The notes: generated by a model from the letters alone, not told the origin. A stretch of DNA of 64,000 bases from Taenia hydatigena (GCA_036345935.2 JADWOT020001471.1:22146-86145); one strand, 5' to 3'. Positions 24,574 to 38,780 are shown, counted from the stretch's first letter. Made by a program: numbers and translations.

Positions 24574-27500
24574 AAAGAAATGTTGCCTGCGCGAGCGTTA
24601 AGTGTAACACTGCGACGAGGTAAGGACGCAAGGGTGCCAATGACATATGGCTTCATAGCAATAATATAAAGATGGTACCTTCAGAATGGTTTAACAATGG
24701 TAGAGTCAACCACGACCTCTGTTGCATAGTGCTCTTTCTCTGTAGGATATGATGGATATGAAGGCAATAGATGAAGGGCAGATAGGTAGACGGGAATGAT
24801 ATGTAGCAAGCCATAAAAATGCGATTAAGCTCTAAACTCCAAGGTGAACAGCCAAAAACCAATCAAAAAACAAAGTTTGATATTTTGCTGCAATGCTCAT
24901 TACAGAGACGCTTTGCTGAAATCAAGGCGTCGGCTAGTCAGACATCTGCATCTTAAAATCTGGTTGTGAATCCGATGTAGGGGTCTTCATTTTATCCCTC
25001 ATGGTAGAAGCTGTAGCCGAATATGCGCAAAAATTACTCTGGGTCAATCATACCACATAGACGGCAAGAGACCTCAAACATCACTTCTTTTTTTATCAAA
25101 TCAAATAGACACATTCTGTTCCACAAATAAAATGCTACGAACTGATAAAAAAGGAGGCAGCTTCCCAATTTTCGCCATAACTTGATGCAGTCGAAATCAC
25201 CAAGACTAATATATTCCATCACAATTCAAAAATTGCTGATATGCCGAAAATAACGCGTATGACAACAGCAATTGATTAAGTCAATCAGTGGATATCGGAC
25301 ATAAAGAAACAGGCACTGCAGGAGCCGGGAATTCAGCAAGACTTAGCTAATATTATCCAGGAGTAGATGACAGAATTAGATGCACCTAAAATTATTTAGA
25401 CGAAGACTTTTCAACCACAAGCAATTGACTTTAAAATGAAAACTTTATGGTAATACACTACTATTTAATTCTGGCCTAAATTTCACTTCCCAAAATCTAC
25501 AGAATCCTTTTTCAATATTCTTCTTAAAATATGAACAAATTTGGAACGCACATGTTGTGCCAGGCAGGTGTGCAACTCCTCCAGAGTTTCTTGTCTCCTG
25601 AACAGAGAAGCAGGTGCTGCTATCGTTAATTTACTTCGAATATACCATCGCGTGGTTCTCCTTCTTCTACAATTGCGTAAGCAATTAATAATCTTCACCC
25701 TAACTGTGAAATGTTAGGCAATGCAATTTATTAATGACAGTTTTACCAAGATCCGATGAAGGTAAGGGGAAGAACAGGCGACAAATAATGATGGAGAACT
25801 CATTGTGAAAAGTTCTCTAAGTCTACACTGTTCAACTCAAAACACACTCGCCATTGTAAGGCACCTCTGAGTGACCGTAGCATATAGCATGCAAGAGAAT
25901 GAAGCCCATTTACTCGCGGAAAATGACTTAAATTATTTTTCTTTTAACGCATTTTAGCACAATTCAGCCTACTGCCATCATCAATCGAATTGCTAAATTA
26001 AGTAAAGTTGTTTTGAATCATAAATGCATTTAATTGCCAAAAGGAATCTTCAAAACCTACTTTATGTCTCAAAATTAGCTGATTTGCTGGCAGCAGAGAG
26101 AGATAAAAACTAAACATATTCTTTACACTAAAATCTTTGGCAGGTTAGTAATCGGTGGCAATTTTCCAGATTGCATCCTTGTTGAACGGTACCAAAAGAT
26201 GGACCTCAGAAATATTCACACAATTTTTAGCACCTCGAATGAACTAAATTTAAACACCTGCTCTGCTAAATGAAAACATAGACTACCTAGTTTGTGTCTT
26301 AAATTGAAGCGTTCAGTGCTCATTTTTGCAAGAACACAATGGAAGTTTCAAGTCGCGGTTGTATCCACAAGGCAAAATGAGTGATTGAGGTGCCACCTCC
26401 GTCAGCATAGTAGAAGTTATGAAGCAGACAAATGATCTACCTTGGACAATAAAGTTGCTCTGTCCAAAGGCAAATACGGCCAAAACGTCTCTGCCAATGC
26501 ATTAAAACAGACAAAGAGAGCATTTTTTAGTCTCTATTGTTATTTTTATGTTGCTGAAGTTAAGAAAGCAGCAATCGTTAGTTTCTTCTGCATAAAGCTT
26601 GCAGATTGCTGTCTCCGGGCAGTACCAGAATTCATTTAAAGTTATTAAAAGCCCATGGTAAGGGAGCAGTGTAATTACGCAAAATACTAATTCATATTTT
26701 AAGCTTCACAAGAGCCGTGTGATTTGCACTACGTTAAAGCTATAAGCTTCGCGTCAATTTTTATTCGCATGAAATTTGTCGACACCATTGACAATAAGTT
26801 AACAATGCCTAGTAGTTTTGATTGCACATGCAAAAATTTACTCTAGAGGTATTTAGTTTGAACAACAACCTTATGTTTTTTTTATCAAATTCGTCTCGGC
26901 ATCTCGTTTCGGATTATGTGTATAGGTGATTCCAGTTTGTTGATTTTTGATTGCTTCAAGAGTTCAGTTTTGATTTATTTCCTGGTCGCAATTATTAATG
27001 GCGTATTCAGAGTTTACTACCTCGTATTTGGCTAATAATTGCGCAGTTTTGCTTTAGCGTTCCCGTACTGATGGGGTTCTTGTGTCGTTTAATTTACTGG
27101 ATCATCCCTTATTCCTTGAGTTATTCCATTTGTTCTCCTATTGCCGTTGCTGGATTATGCTTGACAACTCCGTTCTCTTGGTTGACCCATTGTCGGAAAG
27201 TGACCACTGAAAAGTATATTACTGCATTCCTTTTTCTAGTTTCTATGTTATGTACCCAGGATTTTACAATGGAACATCGCATTCCTTGATACTCGGATAA
27301 CGAAGTTTGAAAATACTTTAATGGCACTTCTCGTAGTAAGCTGCTAAAAAAAGAGCAAATTTGCCAGCGAATGATATGATTTTTCTATTTAAATTGGGGA
27401 AAACATCAGCGGTGCTGTTGCTTTTTCATACAAAGTTTTGTTAGACTCCCGGTACAAAATGAGCCCTCGTGAAGGGCATACCGATTGCCTCTTCCCTGTG

Positions 27501-30500
27501 TGGAGTGACCAATGACTTGCATAGTTTCACACGGTAGAAGTTATTAAGGCTATTAAGCACGTGTTAGTGAACGTGAGACATTTTTGCCCAGAAGATTGAT
27601 CTCTAATTAGAGGTTAAAACGCTTTCTGTGAGTTTATTTCAGCACCGCCTAAATTTGACTAACTAATTGTAGGGTATTCGCCAAAACTGAATGTAGTAAA
27701 ATGTTGCATGTATCAGTGTCATGTAGAAACAAAGGCCGTTAGAACAAAATAAAGACCGAATATTTGTAAACCATTCCTATACGCATTTCGACGCTAAAGC
27801 CTGGAGGTAGTGAGAAAAGATAAGACTGGACATCCCCCACAGTGAGCAAGAATAAACATTAGCTAATTAATTAGCTACACCTTTTGCGTAAACCTTATGC
27901 TAGTAAAGAACATGCTCCTGTAGGACAGACCCATACTTTAAAAATTCATTGATATTATAATAGGAAGTAAATACAGACCAGAGGATTCGAAGAGAAGGGA
28001 GAAAGGTCGCTGCTCCTATTTCCAGTTGATGACAACGGCTTTTTGATTTACCCACCACAAGTCCAACTCCGAACTGCCGTGAAGAGGAATGTTCTGCAAG
28101 CTAATGGTACAGTAGTTATTAGTCAACCGAAATTTCTTAGGTCAAGAGAAATGACATCTCTACTGTTTTCTTTTCCAGGGTTATTGTCCACTCTTTAATC
28201 AGAAGCAAGTTATACAAGCTATAATTTTAATTTGCCAGCAGTTCATCTGATCAGTTAAATTAAATTAGACCTGCAGCTACTTATATTTAAATTAAGAGTT
28301 TGTGGAGTACCAGTCATTGTGCTACATTCCGTTTCTTCGATTCGTGTATTGTGCAAATGAGGTCGCATTCAGAGCACGTGTTAAGGAATGCTGCCATTTT
28401 AATGACAGTACCCACTTACCAATATGGACACCTCAGCGAATAAGGACATCTGCTTGTGGCAATGCGAGGTCGCCGTTACCTCACTATCTAGGCATGGAAC
28501 TCGCCCTGAGTCAAGCCCTCACCTGCGTTAGCACTATTTGGTCTTTATGCTATATTTACGCTTTAGCCTATGAACGCGCAATAAATTCAGAAGAATAATA
28601 TGATGAAAAAGGAAGGCACATACTGCTAAAATGAACCAGGACTGAGATACGATAGCATATTTAGTAATGTTCCATACAGTGGCCGGTGTTGAATGGTATT
28701 GGTGAGCAAGTCTCGCGTCATCACGATTGAATTCTTCCCCATCATCCAGCGTGGAGCTTGATCAGTGGAACATGTTGGGGGTCTATGGTGGTGCCATGCT
28801 TATTGTTTAGAGAAACAGGATTAACTTAATTCGAGACATGGCATTAGGGTGTATTTGGTTCCCTGCCTCTTCAATTTGGCCAGATAATTGGCTCCATAGT
28901 GTGTGGTGATGAGAACCAAAGTAAACATTCGGTTTCGATTCCGGTGTTATTTTGACGAGAAAATAAAATGTTGTCTTAAATTCTACTACGCCTCATTGCG
29001 CTCCGTCTTGGAAACGAAGGAGTTATGTCTTTCCAGCTTCTCGACAAACGTAGCTAATTTTGTTATGGCATTGGCTAGCTGCTGTTAAAAGCATGTGCCT
29101 TGCCCAGGGAGAAATCAAATGCTTACATAAAAAAAACTCATTTGACATTGCGGTAAGGAAATAAGGCACAGATTCATTGTTTCGACATTTTCAAGTCCAA
29201 ATTATTTCGCATCTTTTCTCACATCTACGCTGAGGTGATTTTTGGGATTATGCCACCACTCGTTGCACCAAAACCGGTCCGCCGCCATCGCAGGAGTCAA
29301 AATCCTTCTTTTTCTCACCGAAGTCAGCATGCGATTTTTCATTTTCACTTGTCATTGAAACCGGAACTTCATTCATCGACTGCAGCACGGGAAAGGAGGT
29401 CCTACGAAGCGCCATCTGATAAGCGGACCCTCACGTTCGACCGCTGCAATGACTAAAATTCACAGTTTTGAGCTCAGTGCTGTGCTGGAGAATATTTCGA
29501 CAGCACTAAAGTAACGAACCCATCAATTTGATATGCAATTTTTGTCCATAAATAGAAAACTGGTAGCCAACATAAACAATCCGACCCTCCACCTTCAACT
29601 CTTAACTAAATGACCAAACAGAATTCGAGTATTTCATCACCAAGATTACACAAACCATGGATTCAACAAGCCTCGAAAGGCACTAGCCACACTTTCGAGT
29701 CAATAGATATGTTTGATTGTGTGTATGCATGAAATGCATCGAAAATTCTAACAGTAGATACTCACATACCTGCAATTTATCAGGGTAAATGGCAACCCAT
29801 GCACAACCACGACCAGACAAAAGTCCAAACTTTCATATGTACCGCTAAATACACGAAAAAGCCTTTGGGTACTGATAAAGCAAAGCAATATTCACAGCAC
29901 TCACTTTCAAATTTGGAGACCACATCATGGGAATTTTTAACATGCGGAATAAAAACAAATATAAACTTGTTCGGCGAATACAATATTTTGCAAGACATGT
30001 GTTCTGATGCTTTTTAGAACATAGACCGGTTAATAATAAGTCAAAATTTAGAATTTTTGCCATGGTTTTGAAAATTTTTGCATGCGAAATTTATTGCATT
30101 GTCCTTAATCTTCCTTTGGGTCCCACTAGTCGAAATTGATGTAATAGTTTATTACTAACATTTTTTTAAATGCACTTTTTAGACCGGAGGCAAGAGCGTA
30201 TCTTTAATCTTTTGGTGTTGACTGAGGCTATCCCACCACCCCACTTTTGTGTGCCACCGATCCAACCTTTTGTCTAAGGCAGTAAAGATGCCTCAGAGCA
30301 TTTATGCAATGCTTATATCCTTCAAATGTGCTTTGTAGGCCAGAGGTGGAAGAATAATTTTAACCTCGTCGTAGAGTAGCGTGGTTGCCCCCTGGAGGCA
30401 AATGTATCCTTGGCATAGACTTCCCGATATTGTTACTCTATAAGTGCCCTCAACATATGATAATAGTAAGAGCGGAATGATGGAAGGGAAGGAAAGGGAA

Positions 30501-31990
30501 GAACTATCTAATTTCAACATTTTAATGTTCGGCATAGTCGCAGGGATGGAAGAGCTAGTAGAGAGGTCCCTGCACGAACTGCCGAAATATTGTCTGTGGA
30601 CAGCAAATGGCTTGACCAGCTGTTTGTAATTTAATCAAACACATTGTCACTAGGTTCTGACATTTTATTAAAAAATATTTAGCACAAAATTTGCACTTCT
30701 GATTTTGTCTGGTCCTTAGACTCAACCGCGATCACTTGGGTGGTTATTGTACCTTCGTTGAGTGGAGTGGCCTTTTGGGCCATGCTAGCAACTGAAAAGT
30801 ACAGTGCAGATTTGCAACTTAAGATAACCAAACAAAGCGGCAAACACATAACATCTTACAAGGACAGAGAGTTAAAGCTGAATGTCGGCTAAATCTTCAC
30901 CTCCAATATGCTGATTACATTACTTCCAGATGCGGCTGAGCAGAATTCTGGAGAATAAACTTTGCCAAAATAACGTGACTTGGATGCAATCACATCTCAA
31001 CCATCCGATATAAAAGGCGAACACGTCATGTTGATTGCTTGCTTTTCAGATGCCAATTATCCACTCGCTTAAACTAATGCAATCCGCTTTTCTTCGTCGA
31101 CATGCCAATAATGACACAGTGATCGTGTTATTACCATTGGGCCAGCAAAACATGCTCAATTCGCAAGTGTAGCGACTGAATACGAAAATTGGCTTACGAA
31201 AACCCTCGTAGGGTTCTGACTGCAAGCACCTTTAGGCATACATCAGTCAAAATACGGAATAGAACCCATTCAGAAGATCCATAAATGGGGATTAAAAGAA
31301 GGCGCAACCTACTGGCGTAGGACGTTTTCTCCAACCCAGTGCCACCGAATCAATATTCACACTCTTTGGGTGAGCGAATTTGACAGAACTCACGACTGGA
31401 GTATAACTCAACTCAGTGGGATGAGCAGACATCACTTCAGTAATTTTGCCCTGGCGGAATAGGCGTTTACATCTGCATTAAGTTCAGCTATAAAAAACTC
31501 ATAAATTGCAGAACAACCGTCTCAATCATCCACCGTAGGGTGCCATGTTGCCTAATTGAAGCTTAAATTGAGTAAAATTTAAGGTAATATTTGAGGGAGC
31601 GAAATGAAGCCGGTTGTTTACTGACGGTTCCAAACATCACCCATTCAGGGATTCGGACGCAATCTTGCACCTCCCTTGCACCTTATGAACATGCCCTAAA
31701 GTAGTTTGGCATGATGACTTGTCAAGAAGGATTTGTAATGACTTGCTTCTTGCATTTGCATTGGTAATGGAGCGAGCTTAGCACTCCATCCATATTGAAC
31801 CTCTCAAACTTTCTCACTTAACTTTGCTCTAGTCACGGCTGCAAATTTCTCGTTTATACTGGAGTGGAATTTAAAATAGCTTCCTCTAATTTCAGCACAA
31901 AGTGTGAATTATAGCAGGCTGGTAAAATTGAAGACAGAGAATCAAACAGCGCCGAACACTGTTGAATTCATAAGCCATTAACTTCTGCAG
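24574..31990. other. Large unassigned region
   Basis: About 7.4 kb without a recognised gene. Open frames are 61-98 codons. A minus-strand frame at 25,483-25,698 is rich in charged helical residues (FRRQETLEELHTCLAQHV) and could be an exon fragment, but it has no family match. Overlapping frames at 29,780-30,063 are hydrophobic and equally unassigned. No tandem or dispersed repeat was noticed here. Confidence 0.4.
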
Positions 31991-32026
31991 CAGAAATTGG
32001 TTGCATTTTGATGATATGCAACACAA

Positions 32027-32756
32027 ATGGCGGCATTGGAAGTAGCTATTCCAGTCCTTAGTAAATCACTGCAAGCATCTGTTCAATCGTATGGTTACCA
32101 GAAGTGCAACAAAGGACTCTGCGCAAAAATCAACCTACTGGCTGTTCCATTCACGACAATAAAGGCGCCCGAGGGCATCAAATATCTCCACATCAGGGGT
32201 AGTCGCATGGACTTGTTTGTGCTTGGGATTGGTAAGTTAAAAGGGGTTGCGGAATCGGTTGATGACACCACGAAAGGGATTTGCATACGGTGAGGCAAGT
32301 CTCACTAGGAAGTAGTGGAAGAGTATGGTCATAATGGCGGGGGGTGCCGCGATGCCAGAAGTTATCGATGAAGCACGAAGCTGTAAAAGTGTTTGGTTCT
32401 TACTGCCTAAAGAACGAAATGACTAATTTAATGGATTGGCAGACAAACATAATGCCCGAATCTATTTATTGTGTCCGACTTGACGCATAATTTGGCGAGA
32501 CTTCAACCGTAGGGTTGGAAGAGGATGGGATTGGCAATGCATAAGCTGCAGAAGATAGCATTGAATTGCTTGATTAGGAAAAGTTGAAGAGAAAAGATGT
32601 TTTGGATGGGTGCAAGAGCTCTTCATGATGCATGCAATTGGATGGACCTACTTTCGATTGACTCAAGGCAGCATAAGTGCTGATAAGGTGCAGGCAGCAA
32701 TTGACGTATTGGCCACTTTAGTCGATTTTGATCCATCAAATACCAGTCCAGTCTGA
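32027..32756 (+). CDS. Possible two-exon gene of unknown function
   Basis: An ATG at 32,027 opens a frame that ends at a strong donor (ATTG|GTAAGTTA, exon end 32,231, phase 1). A second open segment begins after GATTAG at 32,578 with the two bases needed to restore phase and runs to TGA at 32,754-32,756. Joined, they give about 127 codons with a 346 bp intron. Exon 1 contains APEGIKYLHIRGSRMDLFVL; exon 2 contains GWVQELFMMHAIGWTYFRL and ISADKVQAAIDVLATLVDFD. Exon 2 looks helical and amphipathic. No stop, frameshift or family signature was found. The true start may lie in an upstream exon. It could also be a surviving fragment of a larger decayed gene. Confidence 0.35.
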
Positions 32757-33780
32757 ATCCACTAAGACAGAATTTCGATTATGATAGGTATGCATTAGGA
32801 ACAGGTAGTGAATTCCAGGTAACTTTATTGCATTTGTTTTGTAACTCTACAGAAGTTGACATCGTCAATATTTGGTCCTGTATCATTACAATGGATGCGC
32901 TACTTAAATTTAAAGCACTGGCACCTTATTTTATACGTGCAGAGGAAGCCTTTTTGTGACATAATTACACCTCTACTTTGCTTTCACACGTTTGAAAGAA
33001 AAGCCAAAGTGATGCTTTTAGTTTGCATCAGCATACATCTCAACATGTAGACATCTAAAATTGGATTTGCCGCCGGACCGCACCAATTGCGCAGCGTTGC
33101 AGCCAAGTATAATGCCACCTATGTCTCTCATTAACGGTTCTTTGACTAGACCTCCCCAAGTTGGCGTGATACAGGTTTTCGGTCTGTAGGACTTTGCTTC
33201 AAGAGTGTGGATAAGCCGCACTCAAGGGTATCCTTGTGGTCATCAGAAAAAGGTCGAAAATGCATCAACGTAATAGCAGCGCTCTTAGTTATTCTTATCA
33301 ACAAATGCTCATTTGTCATCTGCCAATTAGCACATAAGCAAAATGTGTCATGGACGATTCGAGCCTACCATGGGTGATGTTTTACAGCTCGCGCATTCTC
33401 CCCTTTAATTGTGTTCAGCGGTTAGCTTCAAGTCATTTTCCAAGTTGCACCTTTATGGCTGATTCAAAATATCTGCTTTTCTTCATAAGTTTGTCCGATG
33501 CGGCAATCACCAAAGCGCGCAGACACATCCGCAGTCAAACATGGTCAGGCTGTAAGAGGGCCTTCAGGATGGAGGCAATTCACATTTAACGTGTATGGGC
33601 CCATTGTTAGAGCTCTATTGGAATCACTCTTGTGAAAGTTCACACCTTGCAAATCATTTGTCGAGACTTCGATGTTCTACTGCACTCTGATTCGCAAGGT
33701 GTGATGCATCTCAAGAATAAATCCAATGGAGCTCATACTATGAGTATATACACGTCAATTCTAATCGCCTTCATTTCGTA
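32757..33780. other. Unassigned sequence
   Basis: Short frames (64-79 codons) on both strands, none recognisable. A minus-strand frame at 33,018-33,221 has RDIGGIIL, faintly like RHIGGNIL in the frame at 53.2 kb, but the rest does not align. Confidence 0.35.
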
Positions 33781-33833
33781 GACTTTTTCTGTGATGTGGT
33801 GGAATAAAATTCAGCGAACGGAGGGGTCAGGGC

Positions 33834-33880
33834 TACTGGCATGGCCCGGCGGCCACCCATCTGGCTAGGCCGATACGTCT
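33834..33880 (+). mobile_element. Fragment of the short LTR-like element
   Basis: ACTGGCATGGCCCGGCGGCC and the following GGCTAGGCCGATACG match the middle of the 18,096-18,284 element (CTGGCATGGCCTGGAGGCC ... GCTAGGGCAATACGG). Only ~45 bp are recognisable. It sits just left of the long dispersed repeat copy that starts near 34.2 kb. Confidence 0.4.
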
Positions 33881-34239
33881 TGAAACATACCTCTTGGGTG
33901 AGCGGCAGGAACACAACGTAAATCCTCCGACACCGGCAAACGCCATCCCACAGCTGCCTATTAATGCACTCTCTATTAACGCTTTGTCGAAAACAATAAA
34001 AATGTCTCAAAACAAACAGCCTTTTAGTATTTGGCGTAGTCGAAGGGACGGAGAGAAGAATGAAGAAATCTCCACAAATGCTACCTGTGTAAATAACGAA
34101 GAGGGGATCTGGAACGCTGTTAGCATGAACCACGGAAGCATAGCCTACGGGTCAATGAGCTGGGCTGATTATATTTGAAGCGAACATCCTGCCACCACAG
34201 TTTAATCCAGTAGTAAAAATATTTTGATTTCCTAGTTCC

Positions 34240-37200
34240 TATTCTTTATGTCGTTTCCATTTCGATATTGTTATCTGACTCGAGATGCCAAAAAGGTAGA
34301 GTAGGAGGCACTACAGCTCCTTGATCGCGACTTCTGCAATCGTAAAAATCAGATATGCCATCTGATTCGTTACTTGTCGCTTGTGTCGCGTCGTCCTGAT
34401 TGACGGGGACAATTTGCCTCAACCAGACGTGAGAGTATTTGCCGATTTTGTGTGCCGTGTCCACTTCATTCTGAAGAAGGAAAGGAAGTAGGGGAGCCAG
34501 AGGAGGGAAAAGGCGATTAATTGAAGTGAAAGCGATTTGGTAGGCATGTTGGCGGAGGGTGGCGTTGAGATTAAATGAACGGCTGGCTAAACAACAAACG
34601 AACAATTAAAGGGTAGAACTACCTAATTGGTCGTCTAGAAGGATGAGTTAGGAGGCTAGGGTAAAACAAGTGCGCCTTCGCACCCGCATACACTCAAGCG
34701 CACACACACGCACACGCTTCTACCTGTTTTGCGCGACATTAATTAAGGCAACTCCTCAACAGGGCAGAAATGAAAGTGCGCAATGGCACATACAAACTTG
34801 GGCGAACAGACAGATAGGTGCAGATACATAGGGGAGGAGGGAGAATGTGCTCAAGGGCTGGAAGCTTGCATTCTTACCCATTATTGTAGAACACCAGATA
34901 GAGATATTCTCTACCAAAGGGAAAAGAATTAGGCAGTGATATAAGCAGGTGAGTTTGACCAGTTTACAAATCGCAAAGTGGGAGCGATACGCTCACCTTC
35001 GCTCTCGAAGAGGTGAGTGGAGGAAGGGAGGCGGCGTGGTGCAGGACAAAAGAGGGACAGAAGGAAAGAAATCGTAGACAAGATAAAGATTTGGGTAGAG
35101 TGTGATTTTGTCAGATCCAATATACTCTATGCAAGCCTCATCTAGGTTATGAATCTTTGCTTTATTCAACCATGTCATAATCGGGAGTAAGTCCTGTGAC
35201 GGGATGACGAGGAACTTACAAAGAGAGCGCTAGCAGCCGATGAGGTACGAAGAGAAGGCAGAGGAGAATTGATGATGATTTTGGAGGAAGGGCAGATGAG
35301 AGACGAGTAAGAAGTGCATAAAACCAAGACGTTCCCGAGTCACTAAAGTAAAAAAAATAAAGATAAGGAACTGAATAGCAAGCAGTATTCACTCCTTTTC
35401 CAGTTAAGCTAAATAAGTGGAGCAAATATGGTGGGAGATAATGGTGGAGAGCCCATTGAACGTAGGAGGAAGTAAAGGATACCCTCACCGAGGATGCTTT
35501 TGAGTGGAGCATGAGGTTGAAGACGTAGACTGGAGAGCTCCTCTACACCCAATTCAAAGGCGTCATCATACTTAACATCTGCAATAAAGAAGGAAAAGAC
35601 CTCAGATCGCATGGCATGGAGATGTGTTGATTTTATTAGGCAAGCAAAACTCAAGCGTTGAAGTTGACTTTAATGGTAACGTGTGAGGCGCCTCTAAGGA
35701 TGAGGCATACACGATGGATCAGACAGTCCTGTCTACCTTCCTTTTCCTATTTTATGCAAGCTTGTTAAAATCCAGCCGAGGTGACTGGTCTGCTCTGTTC
35801 CGATCCAGTATAATCTAGTCAGATGTAGTCTAGCCTAGTCTCGCGCACCGTGCTACAGTGCTTCCAGAGTGAGATATGGATATTGAGCTGCTTACCTGGT
35901 GATTGTAAACGCATGTAGGCAAAAGCTCTCACGTTAGGTTTGGACGATTTGTTTCCTGTGTCGCCACTGTTCTGCATCTGCACAAGCAACATAAAAAAGG
36001 CGCCCGTCAACCAAAGCGATGCATAGAAAGTAAAAAGTAATGAACCAGTTAACAAAAGTACCTTTCTATGCAGAAGTCTCAACCGGGGAGCTGCAGTGCC
36101 TCCCACTCTTCCGCTTTGGAACTTCGGGTTTAACAACGACATCGGAGAGGGAACGACATAAGCATTACTTAAATCCCCTTGGAAATGAGACAATCGACAA
36201 CCAAGTCAAGCAGATACTGTCAGTTAAGGGAATCAATGACTCATCTCGCTAGGATTGGTACGAATCTAGCGAATGTGAGTTTGTGATGTGTATCCCAACT
36301 TGTTGCCACGCATTATGCAAGGCAATAGCAGTAAATGCATTAGCATGAACATTTAGCTAAAAGAGACAAAAGAATGATTGACGCAGAGGTGGAGGGATGA
36401 GAAGCCGTCAAAATGAAATGAGTGGGGGTGAGGAAGGGGAGGAGAGGATTGGAAATAAACTCATGGGATAACTCTACACAGTTCTGTGGCGCGACGTAAT
36501 TTATTCTTCTTCTTCTTCTATCCCTAAACTATTCACTCACGCACTCATCCATCCATGTGACTAAGTAAAATGTGAACAATTTCGAACTTATTAATGGTCC
36601 ATTCAAAGCGGCCGGTCATAGTTTCTCTTCCCCGTGAGATTTACAACGGGCATCAAGTAGGGTAAGGGATGAGGGTGGCAGCAAAATGGATCGTGGACAA
36701 GATGAGAGAGAAAGAAAAAGCAGATGTGGAAAGAGTAAATTATCTGCATAATGCCACTGCTAAAAGAGAAGAAAATGGTTTGGGGAGCATGTACTATGCT
36801 CTTAATCCGGCAAGCAAACTATTCTTCTTGAAAATGCACTGCTCGTTTTATCCTAGCCGAATTTGCTTTCTTTGTACCATATTCTTACACATCTGCATCG
36901 TTACTGTTCCAATCTGAACCATTCCAGCTTTGGCATGAGCCCGCATACTTTACCCTGCTTTCGCATCTTTTATTACCCTACCCTCTCAGTTTTCTTTGCA
37001 AATATAGACAATTCACACTTTAGATTTTATAATGAGAAATTCTGCAAAAAAACTAGTAGAATGAGGTAAGTTGCTGAATCTCATCTCTGAGTGATCGCGA
37101 TCCATGCCCATAATCTTCCAGCTTTCCTTGCCAAAACAGACATTTTAAAATGAAAAGTGTCGCAATCTCTTTGAAAAAAAGAACGAGCAGCTAATTCTTG

Positions 37201-37830
37201 ATTCTGGTCAATTCTGGAACGGCATGAATAAGAGTGAAAGGAGCTCTATACACTTGCCAGTCCTGAATTCGCTGCCCTCACCACACCGGAATTGTGGGAT
37301 TGCAAAATGAGTACTACCACGAGCAAATGCAGCAGGGAACATGCTATCAAGTCCTAATACTGATCATTCCTGGAGTGAATTTGCAGATTTATGTGCTATC
37401 ACAGCTTTCTTTTGCAAAATTGGCTACTCACACACCAAGCATACCAAAAGTGTCAGATATTATCGCGAGAAACGCCGCAAACAATTACGGAAGGGAGCAA
37501 TATGCTAAACTTCGTTTTGGATCAACGTAGGATCAAAAGAGATTCAAAAGTGTTATGCTCTAGACCCTTGCTAAAAGCGTTTATAGAAAGAAACATGCCC
37601 AAAGGAATTCGATTGTTTGAGTGTGTGCATTCGCGCATTATCATTTTTCGCACCAACTTAGGCGCTCTTATCATCGACCAAAGCCTGGTTTTCGCAAAAA
37701 AAAAAAATACGAAAACTGCTGCAAGTAATTACTAAACGGAATAGGCTGCTGTGCTTTGAATCTAATTGATTCTTGGCCTAAATAAACAGAATATGGCGCA
37801 GTTTTATATGCTTGTGTCATCTCAGCTTTC
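34240..37830 (+). repeat. Long dispersed repeat, copy A
   Basis: The left part (34,480-36,640) aligns with copy B at 41,735-43,410. Shared landmarks are a CA-rich run before CTACCTGTTTT, AGAACACCAGATAGAG versus AGCGCCAGGTAGAGGA, AAAGTGGGAG...CGCTCACCT-CG and GATAACTCT-CA with a pyrimidine run. The right part (36,361-37,828) is closely matched, inverted, at 62,545-64,000. Open frames of 82 and 78 codons at 36,669-36,917 and 37,294-37,530 exist in both A and the inverted copy with about 85-88 percent residue identity, as expected for neutral drift of a young repeat. No transposase or reverse transcriptase is visible. Outer limits are estimated. Confidence 0.6.
34698..34722 (+). repeat. CA-rich microsatellite
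   Basis: GCGCACACACACGCACACGC within repeat copy A; the equivalent place in copy B (about 41,976-41,990) has GGCATACACACACAGACG. Confidence 0.7.
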
Positions 37831-38354
37831 TTTACTAAAAAGGCTTCCTCAACTATCGACGGTGTCCAAATTACATTGTGCAACACGAGGAGCATCATAG
37901 CTACCAGGAACGGAAGAAAGAGCTGAGTACGAGAGCAAATAATTGCAGATAACAACTAAGCAAATATGTCATAGCTAAGTGCCTATGCTATCTAAGTTTT
38001 CGTATCTAAATCATCGGCATTACACTGCGGCCATCCCCAAGCAGCAAATGTCTTACAATTGAAGTGCAACTACTTGGAAGGGAAATAACCTAACCTTTGT
38101 TGCCGAACCTTGGTTACTTCTAGATTAGAGCAAAAAGTATGACGCAGCTGATATTTGTACTTTCCGTTATTTTCGTCACATCAAACTCTTTTTACAGCCG
38201 CAAGACAAAATGGCGTAGTGTAACAGGATCCTTGCCTTTTTGGTGTTGTAACAAACCGTCGGAAAGGGTCTTGTTGGAATCAGTTTCAGATCATGGAAAT
38301 AAAGGGTTAAGCCAAAGTATTAAATGGCTATTGTTAATTTATGCATGAGAGGTT
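37831..38354. other. Unassigned spacer
   Basis: Sequence right of repeat copy A where similarity to the inverted copy stops. Contains a 69-codon plus-strand frame of no recognised family. Confidence 0.4.
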
Positions 38355-38780
38355 AGCTAAGAAACCATAAAATGCAATTTATTCTTACCTGAGTCATGTG
38401 CGAAGTAATGCCAATGGAGCGACCCTGATTCGGAATCAATCGCCGATGACCTCATGCTCAGCTAACTATGTTTCAGTCAGACGCGATGCATTCTTGTGAG
38501 TTTCCTATGCCACAACGCCGGTTTCACCAAGTAATCCTCAGTATTTAAGACGTGTTCTAAAAATTACGTTGCGCACCTTTGCCATGACCATGACAATGCA
38601 TTGCAGCAACGAATTAAATATGCCGGAGAGACAGAAGGTAGTTACCGCTAATGACTTTGAAAGATGATGAGTAAACCAGTTAAAATAAAGACTTGTTTCA
38701 ACTAACGTAAAATGCAATCCGTAGTTGACTTATGTCCTGAAACTTGCAGACGTATTTTGTATCAATATTTGTTTTCGTTT
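38355..38780 (+). repeat. Diverged repeat, copy 2 (partner 17,585-17,960)
   Basis: CCATAAAATGC-ATTTATTCTTACCTGAGTC followed by GTGCGAAGTAATG aligns with the start of copy 1. Later blocks (GCTAATGACTTTGAAAGA, AAGACTTGTTTCAACTAACG) keep the same order. It has the same orientation as copy 1 and lies 20.8 kb away. Confidence 0.5.

Noticed and set aside
36669..37530. Two short frames shared by repeat copies A and C as a possible encoded protein
   Set aside because: Residue identity is no better than expected from the nucleotide identity of the repeats, the frames are under 85 codons, and copy B does not keep them.
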